The translations under genes were made by a program, and so were the position numbers. This document shows, piece by piece, positions 1 to 13,160 of a DNA stretch of 64,000 bases. Under the pieces are notes generated by a model that did no database searches, was not told the origin of the DNA, and saw nothing but the letters and a program-made list of their open reading frames with translations. Numbering within the stretch: the stretch's first letter is position 1; each line of letters opens with the position of its first letter. Source of the stretch: Motacilla alba alba (lineage: Eukaryota > Chordata > Aves > Passeriformes > Motacillidae); assembly GCF_015832195.1 (NCBI RefSeq), contig NC_052017.1:105244429-105308428 (forward strand). The letters run 5' to 3'.

Positions 1-360
1 ACTCCAATCTAATCACCCTTTCTGTGAAGAAGCTCTTCCTAATGTCCAATCTAAACCTCCCCTGGCTCCAATCTAATCACCCTTTCTGTGAAGAAATTCT
101 TCCTAATCTAAACCTCCAAATTCCAATCTAAACCTCCCCTGGTGCAGCTTGAGGCTGTGTTCTCTGGTCCTGTTGCTTGTTGCCTGCGAGAAGAGGCCGA
201 TCCCCAGCTGGCTCCAGCCTCCTTTCAGTGGTTGTAGAGAGCGATAAGCTCACCCCTGAGCCTCCTTTTCTCCAGGATAAACACCCCCAGCCCCCTCAGC
301 CGCTCTTCATCAGACTCCAGACCCTTCACCAGTTCCGTTGCCCTTCTCTGGACTCCATTT
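1..360 (-). mobile_element. CR1 LINE fragment, cut by the window edge
   Basis: The + strand reads as the reverse complement of the 3' part of an avian CR1 retrotransposon: blocks for the TAATCACCCTTTCTGTGAAGA region, then AGAAGAGGCC, then GTTGTAGAGAGCGATAAG, then CTTCTCTGGACTCC follow in the usual CR1 order. A block of about 65 bp (positions 2-66) is repeated, slightly changed, directly after itself. Several frames stay open by chance and code for no intact reverse transcriptase. The family call rests on pattern memory, not on a search. Confidence 0.85.
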
Positions 361-479
361 CATCCATTTGCTTTGCCTGGCTTAATGTTTGATTTGTTGG
401 GGTTTTTTTCCTCCCACCGTTCCCTTGGTTACTTCGCAAGATAAAAAAAAACAAACGTCAGCTACTTAATTTCTCGCTT

Positions 480-1180
480 TCGCGTTACCGCCAGCCCAGC
501 GCTGCCCGTCAGCCCCCGGGCAGGGGCGGCCGGGCGGGGGTTCCGCCGGCAGGCTCCGCTCGCCGCCGGTGAGGCCGCGGCCGCCCCGGTGACATCACCG
601 GAAAGGCGGGTCACCCCCGGCCAATGGGCCGCCCGACGGCCGCGGAGAAGCGCGGAGGACCCGGAAGGTTTCGCAGTCGGAGCGTTGCTGCCCCGCGGAG
701 AGACCCCGCTCCTGCCGCCGCCCGCCCCTGCGTGCCCGATGGACTCGGTGGGAGTCGCTGCCGCCGCGCCCGATGCCGGGCCGGGCCCCGCCTGGCAGAG
801 CAAGGTGAGCGCTGTGCCGGCGCCGCGGGGCCGCGGCCGACGCTCTCCGGGCTCTGGGAGCTGGAGGAGCAGGAGGAGGAGGAAAAAAGCACCGAGGCCG
901 TGGAGAGGCCGCTGCGAGGCGGTGCCAGCACCACCAGAGTGGCGGTCACTCGGCAGAGCGACCCAAGCGCTGTTTGCTGCTACCGGCAATTATCTCCTTG
1001 GTGGTGAGAGCTGTTGTGACAGCCTGATAACCGAGCTGCTTCCCTCCGAGGGTGTTGGAGATGAGTGAGCTCGGTTATCCCGGCCGTAGGCAGCGAGTCC
1101 CGGCTTGCTTGGTTCGTCGTTCCCCAGCGCCCGCCTCCCCGAGCGCGGTGTTGTGTCCCTCTGCGGCTTTGAGACGGCAT
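480..1180 (+). promoter_or_regulatory. CpG-island promoter of RIOK3
   Basis: A GC- and CpG-rich block surrounds the first RIOK3 coding exon, in contrast to the AT-rich DNA on both sides. Upstream of the start codon lie a CRE/ATF-like TGACATCA (590-597) and a CCAAT box (621-625), about 115 bp before the ATG. No TATA box is evident. This is the usual layout of a broadly expressed vertebrate gene. The transcription start is not determined; it probably lies between about 640 and 720. Confidence 0.75.
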
Positions 1181-4100
1181 GTTTTACCGTGGCTGACCTT
1201 TCCAGGGCTCTAGGAGCGGGGGAGGAAGCTGAGCGTAAGCCACTGCTGTTGGGTTAGTCCAAGAGAAGTTTTACATAGGTTGTGCGTCTGCTTGTTTGCA
1301 AGCCTCCTGGGGAGGCTTTACCCCTGTGTCCAGAGGGTACCGACACTGACAAACTGACTTTTTTTCCTTTAATTAGTAAGTGACTATCGAAAATTTTCAA
1401 CCCTCGTTCTCTCTATTGAGTTTATGAAACTACTCTTTGAGTAGTTCCCCAAGTATCTGTAGAAGAGCCTTTACAAGATTACATGAGCTTATTTTGGAGC
1501 CAGTGATAGCTAATTATCCTGGTTGTTGTGTTGCCACTGCACAAGTCTCGCTGACTTGAATAAAATGTTTATTTACAGTGTCCGTGGGGAGCCCCTAGCA
1601 CAACATCAATATCATGTTCTCTTGCTGATGTAATGAGTGAACAGCTGGCAAAAGAATTGCAGCTGGAAGAAGAAAATGCTGCTTTTCCTGAAGTGGTTGC
1701 GTAAGTTTAAGTCCTGGATTAGTGATCTCCATAGTTGTGATTGCCATCTTCTCTCTCTTGTGCATTTTCTTACAATGTGTTCAGTGCATAGCAATATAGT
1801 AAATGATTTGCCTGTTGCCCCTAACTCTGCTTCCTCAGATCTTTTTCAGTGAAGATGGCTTCCCCAGCTAAAAGTCTTCCTTAGGTTCTCTTCTCTGTTG
1901 CTCTTCCTTCCTTATTAATGTATTCTTTGCATTTTCTGGGGGTGTTAACACAGTCTGTAAGATGTATTTAGAGAAATGTCAGAAATGGGTTTTTTCTACC
2001 CTTTTAGGAACTCTTGTCAACAGTGTACAGTGTTATTTTGAGAACTATCAGGTGTATCACCTGTATCCTCCCACTACCTGAAAGCTCTAAACAAAGGCCA
2101 AGAGCTTACTAGTTCCAAAATTGTACAAATTTTGGCTATCTTTCCTGTGAAGCAGAATGAAGCAACAATATTTGGGAAATTTTAAACATATAAATAGGCA
2201 TACAGATGCATACACCTGTATGCCTTCTTTTTTTTTTTTCCTGAAGGACATCTTAAAAATAGATCTTAATGCTTCTTGCTGAATGGTAAACAAGCAAAAA
2301 TTTAGGTAAAATTTGCATCGTAAATGAGTGGCAAAGAGAAATGAAGTCATGATCTATTAATATTTAGTGTTGGCTTGGAGAGGAGGCAGACAGCTGAGAT
2401 CCATTCCTTTCTGTCAGCTCTGCATGAAGTCTGTTGTATAGAGTGGGGAAGTGGTATAGAGCAGTGCTTCTGCTTAGATTGCTGTGTTTAATTTTTTTAA
2501 TCTGTTTCCATCTTATGTAGTGCTGCTGAAGGACCATTTATTACAGGAGAAAATATTGACACTTCCAGTGATCTAATGCTAGCTCAGATGCTGCAGATGG
2601 AGTTTGACAGGGAATACGATGCGCAGCTTCGGCGTGAAGAGAAGAAGATCAATGGAGATAGCAAAGGTACCTTCATCAGTAGGAATGTTTTTGTTTTGGA
2701 GCTATTCTTGGCATTTAGCTTAAATTGGCAGAGCTGTGAGGAAGTAGCAAATCCCTGATAATCACAGACATGCTTATTTCTTTTGTTTCTCAAGTCTCCA
2801 TATCCTTTGAAAATTATCGGAAGGTGCATCCCTATGACAGTGACAGCTCAGAGGATGAGGTTGATTGGCAGGATACCCGTCATGATCCATACAGAGCAGG
2901 TATGTGTGAGCTTTAAACAATACAATTTCTTCAGCCAATAGACCTGAGAGTATGACAGAGTTAAATTAGGTCTTGTTTTAATGTGAGGAGAGACACCAGC
3001 TACATTTAAAATCAGGTCACCTCAATGGGAGATGTCAGCAGAAGGTTGGATTGGGTAACTTCAGGCTTCTGTCTGCCAGTATATTGGCTTCAGTGGCTGA
3101 ATCTGGCAAAATAACCAGTGTACATGGGAAGTATTGTGGGATGTGCTCATCTGTCATCTACATTTGGATGACATTGAATACTCCTGTCGTAGCATGCCAG
3201 ACATGTGTCTGACACTCCAGAGAAAGCAGAAAAATAAGTTGTAACGTAGCGAAAGAAGCTGTCATGCTTAGGATTGGAGAAGACTGTATTAAGATCATAC
3301 AATTGAAGTAATTTATTCTGTTTTATAAATGAAATTATATTACTTTTGTGGATATTGTGGGACTTCTATGAGCATTGGTTATGTTTGTTTAGATGTAAAG
3401 TTTGGTTTCTTTTTCTCACTGCTGACAGATAAACCTACTACTACACCAAGAAGGGGTTTCATAGGAAAAGGAAAAGACATTACTACGAAACATGATGAAG
3501 TGGTATGTGGAAGAAAAAACACTGCTCGCATGGAAAATGTAAGTGAAAACTTAGGGAACTTTATTTTGTGTGCAAAACTGGAATGCTGCAATTCAGCCTA
3601 AGAACTAATGCTTGTCCACCAGTGCTGCTGGGTAGGGTGCTGACTTTTATCTTTTCCCTGTTGCATGAAAACAATGCAGTCTTTGCTTTATTGGCTATTC
3701 ACACTGGCAGTTTGAGTTTTGTGAGTTTAAAAGTAATTTGTTATTGAGCAATTCAAGAATTTGCACAGAACTGTTTTGGGAAAACAAAAGCAAGTCTGGC
3801 ACACAAGCAAATAAAACACGAAAGCTATGTGTAATCTTTCTTCTAATTAATTTTCTCTGATAAGCCAAGTAACTTATTTTCAGTCAATTGGTTGACTTAC
3901 AGCTTTTCAGTCTGTTTATCTTTAGTACATACCTTTCATTGTTTTTAGGCAACTGGTGCAACTTCTGTAAATAAGGAAATGCTGCAAGTGCTAGTTTTGC
4001 AGGATGTTAGGTAATCTCATATCAATTTGGGCAGAACTTTGAGTTCTGAATTTAAAGCAGTGTGTTTGTGTAATGTTGTCATTATGTTAAAAAAGTGGGT

Positions 4101-7100
4101 TTCACATAGGTCCAAATCTATCATGAGTTTTTCCAAATCAGAATGAGAAATTTCTGTTTGTGCCAGCTTTTGGCATCTGCTAGTAACAATGCTGAAACTC
4201 CTATTATTTCTGCTCGTAGTTTGCACCTGAATTCCAAGTTGGGGATGGAATTGGGATGGACTTAAAGCTGTCAAATCAAGTCTTCAACGCCTTAAAACAG
4301 CATGCATACTCTGAGGAACGTCGAAGTGCAAGGCTCCATGAGAAGAAGGAGCACTCCACTGCTGTATGTTTTTAAAAAAGTCTCTCTTTCTACTCCTTAT
4401 CTTGTGTAATAGCTAAATTCTGGGTACCTTCTTGCAGCATTCCATTTTTAGTAAAACAGCTAAGCAACATTGTTAACATTGCTGAAGGAAACGGTATCAG
4501 CCAGCTCCTACTAGAAAAAGGCTGTTTGTTTGAGCTGCATTACTGTGAGAACCATGTTGAAGTAAGAGCAAGCAGCTACTGTTTGTTTCTCTTTGTCTTT
4601 CTAAACTTGTCTCTTAATCAGCTACGTTGAATAAACTGCCTGGAAGTTATTTATAGAAATATCCAGGGGACTAATCCTCTGCAGTTGAACCACATGGCTC
4701 CAAATATCTGTCGTCATAACAAGTTTCACGAGGATGAGGTGACCAACTGACCTAATAATTTAGGAGTTTACTTGGCAGACTGTATGGATGAGTTTGAAGT
4801 AGGGCCTCTGGTAATTCCTGATGTGGACTTCTTCAAGTTTGTGTCTTTTGCTTTGCTTTATTGTTACTTATATTAAAGAAATATAATACTTGGGATATTG
4901 TGATTCATGATTTATAAAGGCTTCTTGAAAACACTGTAGAAAGTGTTGTTGAGCCTCAGTCTATGTGTGCAATTAGTAAAATATTCTAGTGCTGCACAGC
5001 TGATGGGAAACTAAGAGTATTAAATCATTAAATCAGTCCTGAAAAAGATTTGCTTTGCTTCAGATGTTTATTTTGGCTTTGTTTTTTCTTCCTTCTATTA
5101 TTCTTTCCACTTAGTTGAGCTCTTGTGGTATATAAGTATTTTAAACTCATGGTAAAGACTATTCATGTCTTGCCTATTCATTTTAATAATCTCTTGTAGG
5201 AGAAAGCAGTGGATCCGAAAACACGTTTACTTCTGTACAAGATGGTCAATTCTGGGATGCTGGAGACCATCACAGGCTGCATCAGCACGGGAAAAGAATC
5301 TGTTGTTTTTCATGCCTATGGAGGAAAGTGAGTATATTGTTTGTTACTGATGATAGTTTTAAGTACGAGAGATGATTTAAAAAGCAGAAAAAACCAAAAA
5401 TATTTAAACATCTGCACCTTTTTTATTTCTGAGACTTAAAGGCTGTGTTTGTGTATATGCAGGTAATAATAAAATCTGAAAACCAAATTATACCAACCAT
5501 AAAGTAAAAGAATCCCCACTTTCCTCCTTGGAGGCTATTAATGAGTGGGGATAAATCCACCTTGCCTTTCTGTGGAAAAATACAGAATATATACATACTC
5601 CTTTAATAAAAAAAATCTTGAGATTTTTGAGATACTCTTTCCACCGACCTGCCCCAGACCACAGAGCTCTTGTGAGGATCTTGGGCCACCTGAAGGTTGT
5701 ATTTCCATAGAGATTGCTCTATATTTGCAGCTCAGTCGAGGTGCTGTTTGTTTCTTTCAAGTTATCTTGAGAACAGTGTTGGGATGCTGCTCACTTCTCG
5801 AATCCTTCCTGCTGTACTGGAAGGATTAGAGTGCATTATGGCAACTGACTTTAAACCAGCGATGTTTGAGAAAGAACTAATAAAACTCAAATACAGATAA
5901 TGTATTTAGAGATGTCAAGGGAGAAAGGTGGAATCAGGGAGAAAAGATGTGCCTTAACAAATCGGGAGAGGTAACCTATTTGATAAGCAACTTATAATCA
6001 AAATGCCAAAACCCAAACATTCATATGTAAGTTTAATCATAGAATTGTTATAAACTTAAATTGTCTTCTTAATGTGATAGAAAATTAGATCCTCTCTTAT
6101 ATTAAAAATTGCTGTATGTTACATTGTATAAAAACCCAAACCCACACATTTGTTTGTAAATATGTGGATAGTTAACTTTGTTAAATATTTATCTTTTTCC
6201 GTGAGCAGTGCAACTGAAGATAAAGTTATTCCTCCAGAATGTGCCATCAAAGTGTTTAAAACAACTCTTAATGAATTCAAGAACCGTGACAAATACATTA
6301 AGGATGACTACAGGTTTAAAGACCGCTTCAGTAAATTGAATCCACGAAAAATTATTCGTATGTGGGCTGAGAAAGAAATGCATAACTTAACAAGGTAAAG
6401 AAAAAAAAGAAAGTGTAATTGTGAAATGCCTGTCAGTTTCCTGTTCTCTGTTTAAGGAAGATACTCTATGTCTGGGTATTTGACTTCTAGGCCAAAATAA
6501 TATACAACCTGAATAAGCCCCTGGCTTTTTTTTACTTTAATAAGCTGTGTCAGCATCTTCAGTGATTTTGCAGCAGAATTAACAGGCTCCTGAAGTTAAC
6601 AGGTTCTAGTTGTAAAAGTGATTGGTATTTAGTGAGCATTTTTAGATTAACTTATAACTTCAGAATCTGAATTTTCCTGAGTAAAATACTGTGCAGTATA
6701 TATAATTATTCGTTTTTTAATTCTTTCAAAGACTTTGTTTACTCTGGATCAGTTTTTTTCACACAGCTCTCAGATTGCAAATGAGATAGTGGGAACTAGC
6801 ACTTTGGGGACTTTGAAGCTTTTGTTCTGTTTTTCTTAATCAGTATCTATTTTCTGATCCACAGAATGCAAAATGCGGGAATTCCTTGTCCTCAAGTGGT
6901 TATCCTTAAGAAACACGTCTTGGTTATGTCTTTCATTGGCCAGGATCAAGTCCCAGCTCCTAAACTAAAGGATGTAACTCTTAGTAGTGAAGATATGAAA
7001 AAGGCCTACTATCAGATTCTTAACGTAAGATGATGCTGATTTCTCCTCTGCTGAGTTCTGGGTTGTATTTTCTTTTAAGGGAATAACTTTAAGGACAGAT

Positions 7101-9906
7101 GAGCGTGTATTTACTTTTCAGGAGGCTTACATAATTGTCAAGATACAAAGTCCAAAGTCTTATTTTGCTGCTGTTTAATGTGTGACTTAGAATCAGTAAG
7201 AAAGTATGCACCGAAAAAGATACAATTAAATTTAATCTTAATCTGAGGGGAAAACATACTGGAATTTGATGACAAACAGATGCTTAGCAGCAGAGGAACT
7301 GTGAGCAAGTAGTCCTCCTATTACAAAAGCAGTATGTGGTTTAGAAAATTCTCTGAAGTCTTTCTGGGCTTACCAAACACTTAATTTGCAATGCTTAAGC
7401 ACTCTCCAGTGGATCACCTGCCCCCTTTTCAGCAAACCTAGAAACTGGAAAATTAATTAGAGTATTGCATGGTGGATGCTTTAATTTCCTATTATCTGCT
7501 TAGTTCAAACACACCCACTGCCAACTGTCCACTCACTGTTACGTTATAGATATTAAAAAAACCCAACCAGGCAACCAGCCCCACAGCTTGGTAACAAGAG
7601 TGGTCTAGGTCTCAAATGAATGAGACCAGTGAGCAACACAGCTGTGTTTTAAGTGACTGCTTAGGACTCAGTCTCTACAACCGTGAGACTTCCTTCCCAT
7701 GTGATAGGAGTGAAAATGACAGGTATTTAGAGAATATGCTTATCTGTCTCCTGCACTTGGACTGCTTGGCAGAGCTGACTTGAGTTTACCAGAGTAGCTC
7801 TTCTGACTTTGCCAAAGCCAAGCGCAATGATAAAAGCTTAGTTTGCTGGCAGTTTGCCAAAACTGCAATTCCCTAGATGGAAGTGTATTGACGACTTGGG
7901 TAAAAAATATGTAAATTATGTGGGTGATTAGGGAAAGGTTGGGGTTGTTTTGGTTTTTTTTGGGTTTTTTTTTTAAGTCATGCTAGCAATATTTATTTGG
8001 AGCGTAGCATACTTCCTTCATTAATTTGGTTCCTTGCAGATGATGCAGCAGTTGTATAGGGAGTGCAACCTGGTCCATGCAGATCTGAGTGAATACAACA
8101 TGCTTTGGCATGATGGGAAGGTGAGTTTGTTCTTAATTTGGGGGGGAAAAGTTTTATTTACTGTGAAATACTAAAACAAAGTGAATTGCTATTTCTCTGT
8201 GACTACAGGTCTGGCTCATTGATGTCAGTCAGTCTGTGGAGCCAACCCATCCTCATGGACTTGAGTTTTTGTTCAGAGACTGTAGGAATGTTTCACAGGT
8301 AGGACCTCTTTGTCTGACAGTCTTCTGTTAGGCTGCACATTTTCTAAGATACAAGATATCTTAGATATATAGAAGATTACTCTTGTACATTTTCTATGCT
8401 GATAATGTCCTTCTCTGAAAGTGAAAAAAATGTGGAAAAGTAAAATTGTACCAGTAGAACTTAAAACTTCTTTCAGTTATGTTTACCTGCGGGTCAACAA
8501 AAACAAAAATGTAATTTTGGATAAATGTTGTAACTGGGGAAAGTCAGAAGAATATTTTGTTCTGTGTAGTAAAGTGTTTAATGTGTGCTCTTTATATGTT
8601 TTGACTAGTTCTTCCAGAAAGGAGGCGTGGCAGAAGCACTTAATGAGCGTGAACTCTTCAACGCTGTCTCAGGTTTAAATATTACAGCTGACAATGAAGT
8701 AGACTTCCAAGCAGAGGTATAGCTTTCTCTGTCCAGCAATTTAAATTTGGTTAGCTATGGTAGCTATTATAATACCTTAACTTTCCAGATTTAGTTTGTG
8801 TGATTGCTGTGAGTAAAAGTTCAGCAGTCATTCTGCATCTCTTTTTAAAACCTTGAGTATTTCAACCTAGTACAAACATTTACAGAAACTCAGATTGACA
8901 GACCTCTCCACCTCCTTTCCTGATCCCCCTGCTCCCAAGCAGAAAAGACTTCATGTTGAATATAGTTGCTTCATTTCAGCATTAGGGCAAATCTAGTGAT
9001 CTGTTTTAGTTTAAAAGCTGTTGCCTTGCCTTACATACATTAAAGGTTGTACAACAAAAGGAAGGTTTGGTGAAAAATAGTAATTATCTACTGCTTATTT
9101 TTCATGGTTTAGATGTTAATTTATTTGAATTTAAAGTTTAGGCTAGCATTTTTAATTTTGAAGCTTAAATCATGCTAATGTAAATATGGACTTAGGAATC
9201 TTTGGTCACTGTTGGCTTTTCGTTTTCAGCCTTTGTAACTCCTCAAGGCCTGCATCCTGATATCCGATTTAAAAAAAACAAGTTGTCAAATGTTCCATAT
9301 TTTCTACTTAAAGTAAGGGCAATGTGGCAATTCTGCTCTCCCTAATTACAAATGATATTGCAGGTTTATCCTAGTCCAGCATGGAGTAGGTGGGAGCTGG
9401 TAATTAGGTGACTCCTGGGGCAAGTGGCCAAAGTAAGAAAGAGACAAAGGGAACACAGTGTCACAGTTGCATGATTTCTGTGTCATTGGAGGAAGGCACA
9501 CTTCTGTACTTTGAGGAATACAGCTGAAGTCATAAGAAATCATCCAGTCCTCCCTGGTGCATTTTAGTTACATGGTTTCAAACTGTAAAGGAGTGCTGCT
9601 CATTTTAGTAACTTGTTGAGAATAGCTGTTTGAAGGTGTACCTGGCTGTATTTGAGCTGTTATTACATGCGACTGAATCTTTGAAATAGCAACATTTTAC
9701 ATACCTGCTCTGGCCTCAAAAGCTACTTTTTAATGCTGTTTAGAAGCCTTCTGCTACTGGCATGGTTTTATGATTTCAGCATGGCTTTATATTTGGCTCT
9801 CTAGATTGAAGCTTTGGAGAAGATGAATGAAGATCACGTGCAGAATCATGGAAAGAAACTGTCAACGTTTTCTAGTGATGGAGACCCACCTATATATGAT
9901 GAATAG
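739..9906 (+). CDS. RIOK3: RIO kinase 3 (atypical serine/threonine kinase)
   Basis: Coding exons: 739-804, 1579-1700, 2521-2666, 2795-2899, 3429-3538, 4220-4363, 5200-5327, 6209-6394, 6865-7024, 8040-8120, 8209-8298, 8609-8716, 9805-9906. They join in frame through GT-AG sites to 1548 nt (515 aa plus TAG); human RIOK3 has 519 aa. Residues 1-230 form the family's N-terminal region ([17 protein letters not shown]; acidic SSEDEVDW). The RIO kinase domain follows: nucleotide-binding loop STGKESVV (about 260-267), a lysine in CAIKVFK (K288), catalytic HADLSEYN (D404, N409) and metal-binding LIDVSQS (D421). All key residues are present, so activity is expected. Known of the family: a cytoplasmic factor of late 40S subunit maturation and a modulator of MDA5/IRF3 signalling. 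The extreme C terminus ends DGDPPIYDE and is a few residues shorter than in human. Introns hold no other gene that I recognise. The start was chosen because MDSVGVA matches the family start and leads in frame into exon 2. Confidence 0.97.
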
Positions 9907-12600
9907 CACCGAGTTTGTAGCTGCTGACGAAACAAAACACAAATTTACTGCTTCTAACTACGTTGGTGCAGTGGTAAATGTCAACTGCCGATGTCAAGAG
10001 AGTGGTTGGCTGGGAATACCAAAATGGAAAACACAGCAAGCATATGGTGATGCCTCAGTGGTTTGCTTTCTTTTTTTTAACTTGTCCCACACATCAGGCT
10101 GACACTGTGAGAATGGACTGTCACTACCACTTTGAACAGACTGATAACTTCACCAATTGCCCAGTTACATTAGACTAATGTAGCTCAGATGGTCATATTT
10201 TGCATGATTCAGAGCTTACATATCTTTTAGTCTAAAAAAAAAAATTTAAAATCATCTATATTGTCCGAAGTATCTAGTGGGAAAGCATACTAGAAGAGTC
10301 CCTCTCTTTTTTTTTTTTCCTAATGCAACTTGGAAAACTAATGAAACATTGTTTATGGACACAATGTTATTCATCCATCTCCACCAGGGGCAAAATGAAA
10401 AGGCAACTATGCACTGCAATCATATGAAAATGTTAATTTAGCAAAGTAATATATTTATAAAAGCTTGGACTTTGTAATTTGAAGTACATGGAAAACATAT
10501 TTGAAATCCAACCAGCAGAGGACTTGCTTGGTGACGTGCCAGGAAATCCTGAGTCAACAATGTATAATAAAGAGTCAGTTCAGGTAGCTTCACTCTTAAT
10601 GCACAAATGGTTCCAAGAACTTGGTGCAAGCCAAAAACAAAACTATAATAACCCTGTCTCTACCTAGAATATCAGTTTGGAGCATCAAATGTTCTTACCC
10701 TAAAGATAATCACAGACAAATCTGAGTATTCTTTTTGCACCTGTAAGCAAAAAAAAAACTTTGTTTCGAAATAATGATGACTGATACTGGTTTCCACAGT
10801 CTATTTATTCTTAATGTCAGTTGTTTTGTTTTGTTTTTTTTTTTTTTTCCCCAGCAGCTTCTAAAAATCTACTGATGTTTCTCTCCAAAAAACACATTTA
10901 AAGATGAACTGATGTGGTGGGATAGTTTGAAATTAAGGAATTCTAATCAACTTCTTTTTAACTGATTTCTAGTTTCTGATGCTGCTCTTTATCAAGCAGA
11001 ACATAGTGATGCTACATGTGACCTCACAATGTGCTGTGAAAGTGACTTTTTAATCTCTTTGTTGGAAAACTGGTGGTGAAGTAAAAATTTAAGATCTTGT
11101 GGTGGTATTCTTGCATGGTTTTTTGCATCACAGAGGCCTTCATAGATCTTTGGTGCTTCACTGGAGCAGTCTTAGGGTAGGACTACACAAATTCCTTACA
11201 ACAATATAAAAATGACTGAGTGGGTACTACATGAACAGTAAATGATGTTGGTTTTGCCAGTTTCATCCCAACACTTGGCTCCTCTTCCTTTTTCTAAATC
11301 AGACAAGTATCTTGCCTTTGCCCCTTTCTTTTGAAATAAAGGAGCTTGTATCTTGCAGGTACTTAAGTCTGTTCTGAATTTCTCAGTGAAACAGTTTCCC
11401 AAAATAATGGTATCATGGAAAGGACAGACTAGGTACTGCAAGGGCAGTGCTAACCTCTTTAGGAAGACTACAAGCTGCTGTTGTCAAAGATATCCAGGTC
11501 TTCTTCAGAAAAGGAGAAAAAAAAGTCCTATTCCTGGCTTATAACCAGTCTTAATATTCTTAACTTTTCATAGGGTGAAAATATGTCAGAACAGTTGCTA
11601 ATGCCTTAAAATGTTCTTGTACAAGGAAGTTTTTGATTGCTACAGCTATTTACAGCAAGAGAGAGGAAGAAGGCAGAAATAACAGGAAGCGAGGGGAGGA
11701 TGATTTTTGAGCTATTAATTGAAACAGGCCTCTGCTTGTGTCTCTGTGCTTGGGCCAAAGCCTCCATTTTAATCTGAAATTTTAAAAATTGTTATGATCT
11801 TAGTCTTTTTTTCCTCCCTTTTTTAAAATTTTCCTTTCTAAACCAATAAGCAAATACATAACTGATGTTCTCACACAATTTCTAGATCATAATGTAGGGC
11901 TTACAGCTAGTGAGCTAAGCCAGTGCATCAACAAAATTCCCATCTCTGTTTTGATGCCCAAACTAAAATATATTGAGGACCAAGCCAGACTTTGACTTTA
12001 ATAATGCTTTATTAATATTTTTCCTGAACTATTTTGCAACACTAAAGAGCAGTTTCCCGCCAAGGAGCAGGATCAATAGTGACAGTGATGATGCAGTAAT
12101 TGTGGACAAATAAAGGCAGATCTCAGAAGCAGTTGTTTCCTTTTTTCTTTTTTTTTTTTTCTCCACATAAAAGTTTTGGGCTTGTTTTAGGTTTGTTGGT
12201 TTTAAGATCATTATAAAAGACTGGGCCAAAAGCCCCAGGCTGCTGCTGCGGCCCCCACACTTGGTAAAGAAAGACAGTGGTTTTGCTTGCCTGACATTTT
12301 AAAGCCCACTAGCTTTGCTTTTAAAAGCAGAATAAATCCTCCCAGCCAGAGCAGTGTCCCGATAAGTGACACCGGCTGGAGCCAGAGCTTACCCCGGCAC
12401 CTTAATTCCCTTATTTCCCTCCTCTGATCTGTGCGCTCCTGAATATTTGCAGGGTGGTCCCGCACTGTAACCCTACGCTCATTCCACCTCTTTCTTTCCT
12501 ACCACCCTGCCAGCATTCACCTTTCCTGAAGCGGATTTTGCGGCTTCCCAGGTTTCTGTTTCCGTTTGTTAAGCTCACTGACACCTCCCTCACACTGGCG
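9907..12600. other. RIOK3 3' UTR and spacer before RMC1
   Basis: AT-rich non-coding DNA after the RIOK3 stop codon. AATAAA hexamers on the + strand at 10566-10571 and 11335-11340 are candidate polyadenylation signals; the second is followed by GT-rich sequence (TGTATCTTG, TCTGTTCTG). I cannot tell which is used. Short A and T runs occur (about 10232, 10308, 10830, 12140). No ORF here has family resemblance and I see no RNA gene. Confidence 0.6.
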
Positions 12601-13160
12601 TTCAGAAGTGCCGGACACATGACGCCTCCCGCTCTCTCCCAGCGGCGCTCCCCGTCCCCGATCCCTCTCCCGGGCCGCGGCGCCTTTAAGGCGGGAGCGT
12701 CCCGCGTCACGCGCGAGGGGAGTGTAAACAGGAAGCGGCGGCGCGAGAGCGGGGGTGGGCAATGGCCGCCGCCGCGGGCCGCGAGCCGCCGGGGCCGGCC
12801 GAGGACGAGGCGCCGGCAGCGGCAGCAGCCGGGAGAGAAGGAGGAGGAGGAGGAGGAGAAGAGGGCGAGGGGCGAGCGCGGGGCGGCGCGGAGGCCGGCG
12901 GCTGCTACCTGGCGCTGTGCGCGCGGCCCGTGCACTTCGAGAAGGCGAACCCCGTGAACTGCGTGTTCTTCGACGAGGCCAACAAGCAGGTGGGGGCGGC
13001 GGGGCCCTGCCGCGGGCTGGGGCTGCGGGTCCGGGCCTGCGGGCTCAGCCCGGCCCGCTGCTGCTCGCCGGCTTGGCTTTGGGTCCCTGCCCGGCTTTGG
13101 TTTCCTCCCGTCCCTCGGCCGCCGGGCGTGAGCCCGGTTGTTCCCCTTCAGGACCTGTCA
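12600..13160 (+). promoter_or_regulatory. CpG-island promoter of RMC1
   Basis: A sharp rise in GC and CpG content begins near 12600 and runs through coding exon 1 into intron 1. An ETS-type core, ACAGGAAGCGG (12728-12738), lies 24 bp before the start codon, and TGACGCC (12619-12625) lies further up. There is no TATA box or good CCAAT box. The motifs are read by eye; use of them is inferred. Confidence 0.7.

Noticed and set aside
462..1180. Open frames on both strands around RIOK3 exon 1
   Set aside because: GC-rich CpG island with few stops in any frame; the real exon is the short one at 739-804 that splices in phase to 1579.
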